NCBI RefSeq assembly: GCF_029227915.1
Contig: NC_079883.1
Span: 28,832,001 to 28,896,000 of the forward strand
DNA: 64,000 nt
Direction of reading: 5' to 3'
DNA from: Hydractinia symbiolongicarpus
Lineage: Eukaryota > Cnidaria > Hydrozoa > Anthoathecata > Hydractiniidae
This document shows, piece by piece, positions 47,040 to 58,020 of this stretch. A program made the translations under genes and the position numbers. Under the pieces are notes generated by a model, which was not told the origin of the DNA, did no database searches, and saw nothing but the letters and a program-made list of their open reading frames with translations. Position 1 is the stretch's first letter, and each line of letters begins with the position of its first letter.

Positions 47040-48240
47040 GGAGTGATACTTTTAACTGGACGGGTAACGACAAACTGTTTGTTGTGTTTTTATTAAAACC
47101 GAAGTTGCAATAAACTTTTTTTGGAAAAGGGTCCTATGCCCATATGCCCATTCCAATCTGTTTAACTGTTAATGTGTTTTTATTCAAACAGAGTCTGTGG
47201 GAATTTTGTTTAAAAGGGTTATATCTATATACGCCTGTGCAAGAGCATTTAACTGTACTAAGCTCTCAGCCCAGTGTCACAAATAATTTTTTAAACTGAA
47301 CCGGGTTAACACCAGGCAGTTCACTGATTTCTTTTAACACCGAAGCCATAAGGATTTTTGGAAAATGGTAGTACCCCTGTGCTCATGTATAACGCGATTT
47401 ACCTGTTAAGCGTTCAGCCTGGTGTTAACAACTGGCTTTTCCTGTGTTTTTATTTAATGGGTTGTGATAAAACTTTTTAACCTGCAATAAACATTCAACT
47501 TGGTGATGTTAACAACAGGGTGTTTTGTGTGTTTTTTATTAAAATTGAAGTTGCGATAAGTTTTTTTGAAAAAGGCTGTGTCATGATTAATTTGTTAAGG
47601 TTTACCAAAACTTATTCTGCAAAATAAAGTAATATTGACCATTTTTTTTGTTATGACAGGGTAACAACATGTTGTAAACTGTGTTTTTATTTCAGCTAAA
47701 ATTGAATCAAAGTTATATAGATAAATTTAAAAAATACATTACAACTGAAACACTATAATGTTGTGTGAGCTTTACTCGATTTACGACATATTCTGCATAC
47801 CTGTACTAAAACGCTCCAATTATGGAGTTTTTTTAACTAGATGAGATAACGACAGGATTTTTCCTGTGTTTTAACTTAAGTTTTTTTTGAAAAGGGTATT
47901 ATGCGTCCTCGGCCCGTTGTCATGATTAAGTTTCGAACTTATTCCGCAGAATAAAATAGTATTGACTGATTGTTTTTGTCATGACGGAGTAACAACGGTT
48001 TGTAAACTCTGTTTTAATTCAGCTTTCGTTGCGGGAAAGGTATTTTTTGAAGAATATGTTACAGTTGGAACACTACAATGGTGTGTGCGCTTTACTTGAT
48101 TTATGACATACTGCATAACAGTACTAAAGCGCTCCACCTCACCGGGTTGCACAGTGTTCGGATATTATTAATCGCTCCTCAAGGTGTTCAACAACATTTA
48201 CTTGTTGCTTAAGACAGCGGTTCGACGCTGGGTTTCCCGG
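47040..48240 (-). repeat. Right inverted repeat with subrepeats
   Basis: About 1.2 kb of subrepeats, several times containing GTGTTTTTATTxAAA followed by GAAGTTGCxATAAxxTTTTTT and GAAAAGGGT (at about 47082, 47530, 47860 and 48005), ending CGACGCTGGGTTTCCCGG. The outer 250 bp match the left repeat in inverted orientation with small indels. It is longer than the left copy. Confidence 0.6.
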
Positions 48241-48250
48241 CTAGTCTTTA

Positions 48251-48478
48251 TTAGAATCGTTCATGTTCAACCTGTGTACTGCGACCTTGGTACTTCGGAT
48301 AGTAGGTTAATTTTTTAAATCCGTACTCGTTAAACATACTACTTGTTGCCGACGTCGGAACGACCAACCTCGTCCCCATGTTCATTTTTCTCTTTCTGAC
48401 AATCTCGGACGGCGAGAAGAAATGACCCTGGGCCACACTGGTCAGTTCTGAGATCTGATTGGTTTCTCTAGTTTCCGT
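48251..48478 (-). other. Unrecognised exon-like open frame beside the satellite
   Basis: 75 open codons ending at TAA (48253-48251). The product is rich in Ser/Thr/Tyr and basic residues: SPSEIVRKRKMNMG, then VVPTSATSSMFNEYGFKKLT and YYPKYQGRSTQVEHERF. It is GC-richer than its surroundings and has no internal stop, but a stop lies just upstream, so it would need a splice acceptor. It abuts the right CTAG end of the large element. It could be a last exon cut off from its gene, or chance. Confidence 0.3.
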
Positions 48479-48572
48479 TATTTATGAAGATAAATTAATT
48501 TATGCGTAAAAAATTGAATAATAACAGAAAAACAATAATGGCGGCTAAGTTTATGTGCAGAAGGGACGCTGG

Positions 48573-51500
48573 AAAGTCATTTTTTATTGTGGGCCTAATC
48601 CTAGCTGTTACCACGCGCTGAAAGAATAGAGACAGTTTCAAAACCTGCATTTCATTGACTTTCTAACGGGATCAGTCCGTTTCAGTTACAACGGTTGCGT
48701 CACGTATTCGTACAAACATGTATTTAGCGATACCTTTCTGACATTAGTAGGTTGCATCGCTTTTAACAGTGAAACGATTGACTGTGGGTCTTAATAGAAT
48801 TGATTTTGGACTTTAGCCTTATAAATGTGATAAGTGAGAAATTTGGAATCCAAGAAATAACATTCTTTTTAATTTGACATGATTCCTGAAACTCGGCGAT
48901 TACACTGGGCGCTGTGGTAGCGCTTCATTCAAAAATTAGGAAAAAAAGTCATGTTTTATTGTGGTACCAATGCTAGCCACTAAGACGCGCTAAAAAAATA
49001 GAAACAGTTTCAAAAACAACATTTTAATGACCTTCTAACGGGATCAGTCCGTTTGAGTTACAACGGTTGCGTCACATATTCGTACCAACATGTATTTAGT
49101 GATAATTTTCTGACATAACTAGGTTGCACCGCTTTTAACAGTGAAACCATTGACTGTGGGACTTAATTAAACTGATTTTGCACTTTGACCTTATAATTGT
49201 AATAAGTGAGACATTTGGAATCCAGGAAATAACATTCTTTTTAATTTGACATGATTGCTGGAACTCAGCGATTACACTGGCCGCCGTGGTAGCGCTTTAT
49301 TTAAGAATTAGGTAAATAAGTCGTTTTTTACTGTGGAACAAATCCTAGCCGTTAGCGCGCGCTAAAAATATAGAGACAGTTTCAAGAACAACATTTAATT
49401 GACATTCTAACAGGATGAGTCCGTTTGAGTTACAACGGTTGCGTCACGTATTCGTACGAACATGTAATTAGCGATATTTTTCTGACATTACTAGGTTGCA
49501 TCGCTTTTAAGATTAAACGATTGAATTTGAGACTTAATAGAATTGATTTTGGACTTTGACCTTATAATTGTAATAAGTGAGACATTTGGAATGCAGGAAA
49601 TAACATTCTTTTTAATTTGACATGATTCCTGGAACTCAGCGATTTCACTGGGCGCTGTGGTACCGCTTTTGTTTAAAAATTTAGATTAAGAAGTCATTTT
49701 TGTTGTGGAACAAATCCTAGCCGTTAGCGCGTGCTGAAAAAGTAGAGACAGCTTCAAAAACTACAGTTCATTGACGTTCTAACGGTATCAGTACATGTTA
49801 GTTACAACGGTTGCGTCACATATTCGCACCAACATGTACTTAGCGACATTTTTCTGACATTACTAGGTTGCATCGCTTTTAACAATGAAGCGATTGACTG
49901 TGTGGCTTAATTGAACTGATTGTGGACTTTGACTTAATAAATGTGAGAAATGAGACAATTGGACTCCAAGAAATTACATTCTTCTGAATTTGACATGATT
50001 GCTGGAACTCACCGATTACACTGGGCGCTGTGGTAGCGCTTTACTTAAAAAATTAGATAATTAAGTCATTTTTTATTGTGGGACTAATCCTAGCCGTTAC
50101 CACGCGCTGAAAAAGTGGAGACAGTTTGAAAACCTACATTTCATTGACTTTCTAACGGGATCAGTCTGTTTGAGTTGCAACGGTTGCATCATCACTAAGC
50201 GATATTTTTCTTACATTACTACTTTGCCTTGATTCAAACGGTAAAACGATTGACCGGGGAACTTAATTGAACTGATTTTGGAATTTGACCTTATAAATAT
50301 GATAAATGAGACAATTGGACTCCAAGAAATAACAATCTTCTTAATTTGACATGATTGCTGGAACTCTGCGATTACACTGGGCGCTGTGGTAGCGCCTTAT
50401 TTGAAAATTTAGATTAATAAGTCATTTTTATTGTGGAACAAGTCCTAGCCGTTAGCGCCCAATGAAGAAGTAGAGACAGCTTCAAAAACTACATTTCATT
50501 GACGTTCTAACGCTATCAGTACATGTGAGTTACAACAGTTACGTCACATACTCGCACCAACATGTACTTACGGATATTTTACTGACATTACTAGGTTGCC
50601 TCGCTTTTAACAGTGAAACCATTGACTGTGGGACTTATTGGAACTGATCTTGGACTTTGACCTTATAAATGTGATAATTGAGACATTTGGAATCGAAGAG
50701 ATAACATTCTTTTTAATTTGACATGATTCCTGGAACTCAGCGATTTCACTGGGCGCTGTGGTAGCGCTTTTGTTTAAAAATTTAGATTAAGAAGTCATTT
50801 TTATTGTGGAACAAATCCTAGCCGTTAGCGCGCGCTGATGAAGTAGAGACAGCTTCAAAAACTACATTTCATTCACGTTCTAACGCTATCAGTACATGTG
50901 AGTTACAACGGTTGCGTCACATATTCGCACAAACATGTACTTACCGATGTTTTTCTGACATTACTATGTTGCCTCGCTTTAAACAGTGAAACGATTGACT
51001 GGGGGACTTAACTCAACTGATTTTAGACTTTGACCTTATAAATGTGATAAGTGAGACAATTGGAATCGAAGAGATAACATTCTTTTTAATTTGACATGAT
51101 TCCTGGAACTCAGCGATTTCACTGGGCGCTGTGGTAGCGCTTTTGTTTAAAAATTTAGATTAAGAAGTCATTTTTATTGTGGAACAAATCCTAGCCGTTA
51201 GCGCGCTCTGAAGAAGTAGATACAGCTTCAAAAACTACATTTCAATGACATTCTAACGGGATCAGTCCGTTTGAGTTACAACGGTCGCGTCACATATTTG
51301 CACCAACATGTACTTAGCGATGGTTTTCTGACATTACTATCTTGCCTTGCTTTTAACAGTGAAACCATTGACTGTGGGACTTAATTAAACTGATTTTGGA
51401 CATTGAATTTATAAATCTGATAAATGAGACAATTTGACTCCAAGAAATTACATTCTTCTTAATTTGACATGATTGCTGGAATTCAGCGATTCCACTGGGC

Positions 51501-52577
51501 GCTGTGGTAGCGCTTTACTTAAAAACTTAGATAATAAAGACATTTTTCATTGTGGGAGTAATCCTAGCCGTTACCACGCGTTGAAAAAGTAGAGACAGTT
51601 TCAAAACCTACATTTTATTGACTTTCTAACGGGATCAGTCCGTTTGAGTTACAACGGTTGCGTCTCATATTCGCACCAACATGTACTTAGCGGTATTTCT
51701 CTGACATTACTATGTTGCCTTGCTTTAAACATTGAAACGATTGACCGGGGGACTTAATTGAACTGATTTTGGACTTTGACCTTATAAATATGATAAATGA
51801 GACAATTGGATTCCAAGAAGTAAAATTCTTTTTAATTTAACATGATTGCGGGAACTCTGCGATTACACTGGCCGCTGTGGTAGTGCTTTATTTAAAAATT
51901 TGGTAAATAAGTCATTTTTTACTGTGGGACCAATCCTAGCCGTTAGCACGCGCTAAAAATATATAGCAGTTTCAAGAAAAACATTTCAATGACATTCTAA
52001 CGGGATCAGTCCGTTTGAGTTACAACGGTTGCGTCACATATTCGCACCAACATGTACTTAGCGATATTTTTCTGACATTACTATGTTGCCTCGCTTTAAA
52101 CAGTGAATCGATTGACTGCGGGACTTAATTGAACTGATTTTGGACTTTGACCTTATAAATGTGATAAATGAGACAATTGGACTCCAAGAAATAACATTCT
52201 TCTTAATTTGACATGATTGCTGGAACTCTGCGATTACACTGGGCGCTGTGGTAGCGCTTCATTCAAAAATTAGGTAAAAAAGTCATTTTTTACTGTGGGA
52301 CCAATCCTAGCCGTTAACACGCGCTAAAAAAAGAGACAGTTTCAAAAACAACATTTCAATGACCTTCTAACGGGATGAGTCAGTTTGAGTTACAACGGTT
52401 GCATCACATATTTGTACCAACATGTACTCAGCGATAATTTTCTGACATTACTAGGTTGCAGCGCTTTTAATTGTGAAACCATTGACTGTGGGACTTAATT
52501 AAACTGATTTTGTACTTTGACCTTATAAATGTGATAAATGAGACAATTGGACTCCAAGAAATAACATTTTTCTTAAT
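48573..52577. repeat. Satellite array, block A (monomer about 372 bp)
   Basis: About ten tandem monomers. The word GACATGATT recurs at 48876, 49248, 49619, 49992, 50348, 50720, 51093, 51466, 51839 (one change) and 52210, giving spacings of 371-373 bp apart from one of 356. Each monomer has GGGCGCTGTGGTAGCGCTT (a GCGCT/AGCGC mini-hairpin), TCCTAGCCGTTAGCGCGCGC, AGTTACAACGGTTGCGTCAC and a CACCAACATGTACTTAGCGA-like word. Two main monomer variants differ near TAGCGCTT (TTGTTTAAAAATTTAG against CATTCAAAAATTAGG). No coding frame. Confidence 0.95.
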
Positions 52578-52612
52578 CTTCTAAACATTCTGCTACTTTT
52601 GACAATCTTTTT

Positions 52613-54734
52613 GTGATCAGTGATTTCAATGCTGAACCAAGCGAAATTCCACTTTCTGATATTACAAAAATGTATTGTTTGCATAACCTTGTAAAAGAGC
52701 CTACTTGTTTTAAAAGCCAATGCAACCCAACTTGCATCGACTTGATCCTTACTAACAAATCATCAAGCTTTGAACACACTAATGTTGTGGAAACAGGCTT
52801 ATCTGACTTCCACAAGATGACTGTGACTTTTATGAAAACTAAATTTAAAAAGGGTAAACCGAACATACAACAATATAGGGACTACAAAAAATTTGACCAT
52901 GAAACTTTCCGGGGGGGGGGGGGGGGGGGGCTTTTTAAATCGTTAAATGAAACCGATTTCTTAGGTATTGATCTTGAAGCATCTTTGAACAAAGTCATGA
53001 ACACTCTTAATATACATGCTCCAAAGAAAACGAAATATTTGAGAACCAACCAAGTACTTTTTACGAATAAAGAGTTAAATAAGGCAATAATGACTAGATT
53101 TAGACTAAGAAATAAATACTTAAAAAACAAAAGCGATAAAAATGAAACTGCTTTTAAAAAGTAAAGAAATAAATGTGTCAAACTAGTACAAAAAAGTAAA
53201 GAAACCTACTATAACAATTTAGAGATTAAAAGTGTTACAGATAATAAAAAATTCTGGAACACAGTTAAACCTTGCTTTACTGAGAAAGTCAAAAACAAAG
53301 AGCTGATAACATTAGTTGAAAATGGAAAAACTATCACTGATGACCTTGAAATAGCTTCGATTTTCAATGATTATTTTTGCAACCTTGTTCCCAATCTTAG
53401 AATCAAGCTAAATGAAAATCCACAAAATTATAATATTTTTAATGATAAATCTATTGAGACCTCGTTATCGAAATTTGCTAATCATCCAAGTGTTGTCAAA
53501 ATCAAACAGTTTTATGGCGAGTCTGGTAAAAAGCTTTCTTTTAGACGAGTCAGCCTATCTGATGTTACAAAAAAAATTAAAGATTTGGATAAAAATAAAA
53601 CTACACAGCAGTCTGACATTCCAACGCAAATAATACAGGAAAATTCTGACATTTTTGGAAATGTTTTGTGCAATAGCATAAATTATAACATTGACCAATC
53701 CAATTTTCCAAAAAGTCTTAAGAACGCAGACGTCATTCCAGTTTTCAAAAAGGAGGACCGTACGGACAAGTGTAACTACCGCCCGGTCAGTATACTGCCT
53801 AATATCTCTAAGATATTCGAAAAATGCTTATATGAACAAATTGAAGCTTTTTTTCAACCTATTTTTAACAAGCAGCAGTGTGGTTTTCGGAGAGGTTTTA
53901 GTACGCAGCAATGCCCTATAGCAATGATCGAAAAATGTAAAAAAAGCCTAGATAATGAAGGATCTTACGCAGCGTTATTGACAGACTTGTCTAAAGCTTT
54001 TGACTGTATAAATCACGATTTACTTATTGCTAAATTGCACGCTTTTGGGTTTGACAAGGATGCTTTAAGATTAATACATAGCTATTTAACTGGCCGGAAA
54101 CAAAGAGTTAAAATAAACAACTCATTTAGTACGTTACTGGACATCTTATTTGGTGTGCCACAAGGGTCTATTTTAGGCCCACTACTCTTCAACGTTTTCC
54201 TGATATATTTATTTATGATAACGATTGAAACTGATATAGCTAGCTACGCAGATGACAACACCCCATATACGTATGGGTCTGATAAAAATCAAGTTGTAGA
54301 AGACCTTGAAAAAACAGCAAAAAGAATGTTTATATGGTTTGCTGAAAACGGTATGAAAGCCAATGAAGCAAAGAGCCATCTTCTTTCTAGCTTACCACTT
54401 GATACAAAAGCTGTCGTTGGAGACACGTACATTGAAAACAGTGACCAACAGAAACTGTTAGGGATAAAAATTGATCGGAAATTAAAATTTGTTCCGTAGT
54501 AGCACTTATAATTTGAGAAATGAAAGAGAACTTTGCTATCGCACAGCAAAAACGTCTACTTATGGCACTGAAACTATCTCAAATTTCGCGCAAAAATTGT
54601 GGCAGATGATACCATCAAATATAAAAACATCTGAAACGTTACAAGAGTTTAAGTCAAAAATTAAGAAATGGAATTCAGAAAGTTGCCCTTGTAGGTTGTG
54701 CAAACCGTATATTAATGGATTAGGTTTTATTTGA
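52613..54734 (+). pseudogene. LINE copy 1 endonuclease/reverse transcriptase remnant
   Basis: Frame 52613-53164 is the end of the endonuclease and linker; after the TAA at 53162 the same frame stays open through 53585-54499 with the RT motifs NYRPVSILPNISKIFEK, LTDLSKAFDCINHDLL (first catalytic Asp), VPQGSILGPLLFNVFL and YADD. At FLIYLF copy 2 has FLIDLF. The 359-bp deletion then shifts frame and ends the protein after KLKFVP. The lost C-terminal half resumes from about 54489 as FRSSTYNLRNERELCY to the stop at 54734. Confidence 0.88.
52911..52930 (+). repeat. Pure 20-G homopolymer inside LINE copy 1
   Basis: Twenty consecutive G, unique in the window, in otherwise AT-rich DNA. It keeps the frame (Arg then six Gly). 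Copy 2 lacks it because its sequence begins just 3' of this point. Confidence 0.95.
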
Positions 54735-55026
54735 CAGGCAGACTTTTATTTAGTATTTATAGCATTTTGCGGTTTGTTTTTGTTGTTTTTTTTCCCGAAT
54801 TTTCTGGCATACCACTTCCTTGCAATATATAGGATCTCAAAAATAAAAGCTACAGACTAACCATACTTTATTTCAGGATGATGGTATGCAAAGCAAAGAA
54901 GTCAAATTAACTAAATTAATTGCCTTCTTCATTGACTTTAATTAGCGACTTTTCCCGAAGAGCTAGAATTTTTTATTTTTTTTTACACGCCAATGTAAAA
55001 GAAATTGTTAATAATAATAATAACAA

Positions 55027-58020
55027 TTGGACATGATTGCTGGAACTCTGCGATTACACTGGCCGCTGTGGTAGCGCTTTATTTAAAAATTAGGTAAATA
55101 AGTCATTTTTTACTGTGGGACCAATCCTAGCCGTTAGCACGCGCTAAAAATATAGAGACAGTTTGAAGAACAACATTTTAATGACATTTTATCGGGATCA
55201 GTCCGTTTGAGTTACAACGGTTGCGTCACATATTCGCAGCAACATGTAATTAGCGATATTTTTCTGACATTACTATGTTGCCTTGCTTTAAACAGTGAAA
55301 CGATTGACTGGGGGACTTAATTGAACTGATTTTGGACTTTGACCTTATAAATGTGATAAGTGAGACAATTGGACTCCAACAAATAACATTCTTCTTAATT
55401 TGACATGATTGCTGGAACTCTGCGATTACACTGGGCGCTGTGGTAGCGCTTCATTCAAAAATTAGGTAAAAAAGTCATTTTTTACTGTGGGACCAATCCT
55501 AGCAGTTAACACGCGCTAAAAAAATAGAGACAGTTTCAAAAACAACATTTCAATGACCTTCTAACGGGATGAGTCAGTTTGAGTTACAACGGTTGCATCA
55601 CATATTCGTACCAACATGTACTCAGCGATAATTTTCTGACATTACTAGGTTGCAGCGCTTTCAACAGTGAAACCATTGACTGTGGGACTTAATTAAACTG
55701 ATTTTGCACTTTGACCTTATAAATGTGATAAATGAGACAATTGGACTCCAAGAAATAACATTCTTTTTAATTTGACATGATTCCTGGAACTCAGCGATTT
55801 CACTGGGCGCTGTGGTAGTGCTTTTGTTTAAAAATTTAGTTTAATAAGTCATATTTATTGTGGACAAATCCTAGCCGTTAGCGCGCGCTGAAGAAGTAGA
55901 GACAGCTTCAAAAACTACATTTCATTGACGTGGAAAAAGTGGAGGCAGTTTGAAAACCTACATTTCATTGAGTTTCTAACGGGATCAGTCCGTTTGAGTT
56001 GCAACGGTTGCATCATCACTAAGCGATATTTTTCTTACATTACTACTTTGCCTTGATTCAAACGGTAAAACGATTGACCGGGGAACTTAATTGAACTGAT
56101 TTTGGAATTTGACCTTATAAATATGATAAATGAGACAATTGGACTCCAAGAAATAACAATCTTCTTAATTTGACATGATTGCTGGAACTCTGCGATTACA
56201 CTGGGCGCTGTGGTAGCGCCTTATTTGAAAATTTAGATTAATAAGTCATTTTTATTGTGGAACAAGTCCTAGCCGTTAGCGCCCAATGAAGAAGTAGAGA
56301 CAGCTTCAAAAACTACATTTCATTGACGTTCTAACGCTATCAGTACATGTGAGTTACAACAGTTACGTCACATACTCGCACCAACATGTACTTACGGATA
56401 TTTTACTGACATTACTAGGTTGCCTCGCTTTTAACAGTGAAACCATTGACTGTGGGACTTAATTGAACTGATCTTGGACTTTGACCTTATAAATGTGATA
56501 AGTGAGACATTTGGAATCCAAGAAATAACATTCTTTTTAATTTGACATGATTCCTGGAACTCAGCGATTTCACTGGGCGCTGTGGTAGCGCTTTTGTTTA
56601 AAAATTTAGATTAATCAGTCATTTTTATTGTGGAACAAATCCTAGCCGTTAGCACGCGCTGATGAAGTAGAGACAGCTTCAAAAACTACATTTCATTCAC
56701 GTTCTAACGCTATCAGTACATGTGAGTTACAACGGTTGCGTCACATATTCGCACAAACATGTACTTACCGATGTTTTTCTGACATTACTATGTTGTCTCG
56801 CTTTAAACAGTGAAACGATTGACTGGGGGACTTAACTCAACTGATTTTAGACTTTGACCTTATAAATGTGATAAATGAGACAATTGGAATCGAAGAGATA
56901 ACATTCTTTTTAATTTGACATGATTCCTGGAACTCAGCGATTTCACTGGGCGCTGTGGTAGCGCTTTTGTTTAAAAATTTAGATTAAGAAGTCATTTTTA
57001 TTGTGGAACAAATCCTAGCCGTTAGCGCGCTCTGTAGAAGTAGATACAGCTTCAAAAACTACATTTCAATGACATTCTAACGGGATCAGTCCGTTTGAGT
57101 TACAACGGTCGCGTCACATATTTGCACCAACATGTACTTAGCGATGGTTTTCTGACATTACTATCTTGCCTTGCTTTTAACAGTGAAACCATTGACTGTG
57201 GGACTTAATTAAACTGATTTTGGACATTGAATTTATAAATCTGATAAATGAGACAATTTGACTCCAAGAAATTACATTCTTCTTAATTTGACATGATTGC
57301 TGGAATTCAGCGATTCCACTGGGCGCTGTGGTAGCGCTTTACTTAAAAACTTAGATAATAAAGACATTTTTCATTGTGGGAGTAATCCTAGCCGTTACCA
57401 CGCGTTGAAAAAGTAGAGACAGTTTCAAAACCTACATTTTATTGACTTTCTAACGGGATCAGTCCGTTTGAGTTACAACGGTTGCGTCACATATTCGCAC
57501 CAACATGTACTTAGCGATATTTTTCTGACATTACTATGTTGCCTCGCTTTAAACAGTGAATCGATTGACTGCGGGACTTAATTGAACTGATTTTGGACTT
57601 TGACCTTATAAATGTGATAAATGAGACAATTGGACTCCAAGAAATAACATTCTTCTTAATTTGACATGATTGCTGGAACTCTGCGATTACACTGGGCGCT
57701 GTGGTAGCGCTTCATTCAAAAATTAGGTAAAAAAGTCATTTTTTACTGTGGGACCAATCCTAGCCGTTAACACGCGCTAAAAAAAGAGACAGTTTCAAAA
57801 ACAACATTTCAATGACCTTCTAACGGGATGAGTCAGTTTGAGTTACAACGGTTGCATCACATATTTGTACCAACATGTACTCAGCGATAATTTTCTGACA
57901 TTACTAGGTTGCAGCGCTTTTAATTGTGAAACCATTGACTGTGGGACTTAATTAAACTGATTTTGTACTTTGACCTTATAAATGTGATAAATGAGACAAT
58001 TGGACTCCAAGAAATAACAT
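55027..58020. repeat. Satellite array, block B
   Basis: About eight monomers of the same 372-bp satellite between the two LINE copies. It is nearly identical to parts of blocks A and C. Near 55929 the text jumps (CATTGACG|TGGAAAAAGTGGAGGCAG) compared with block C, where about 700 bp (two monomers) lie between the same words (61748 and 62455). Near 57480 it lacks one monomer present in block A (about 51665-52040). Confidence 0.93.

Larger units (their letters stand above)
34265..48240. mobile_element. About 14-kb segment with long inverted terminal repeats, flanked by CTAG
   Basis: The left end CTGGAAAACCCGGCGTCGAA and, inverted, the right end CCGGGAAACCCAGCGTCGAA are each preceded by CTAG (34261-34264 and 48241-48244). 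Similarity continues inwards: TAAATCAAGTGAAGCGCATA at left against TAAATCAAGTAAAGCGCACA at right (inverted), then CACCATTGTAGTGTT in both. Further in, TAGTACAGTTAAATG with GCACAGGCGTATA is again shared in inverted orientation. CTAG is a palindrome and could be a 4-bp target duplication or part of the repeat. The interior holds relics of other transposons, so this may be an old composite or a non-autonomous foldback-like element with nested insertions. No transposase can be assigned to it. Confidence 0.6.
52578..55026 (+). mobile_element. 5'-truncated LINE, copy 1, inserted in the satellite
   Basis: Non-LTR retrotransposon on the + strand. It starts inside the endonuclease (SDFNAEP, then LVKEPTCFKSQCNPTCIDLI, then GLSDFHKM) and contains a reverse transcriptase and a 3' tail with a short (TAA)n end at about 55010-55025. 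It is broken by a 20-G run at 52911-52930, an in-frame stop at 53162-53164 and a 359-bp deletion near 54495. Left flank ATAACAT...TCTTAAT and right flank GACATGATT are satellite sequence, so the insertion site is the junction just before GACATGATT. The C-terminal style suggests the CR1/Jockey/Rex group; the exact clade is not determined. Confidence 0.9.
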
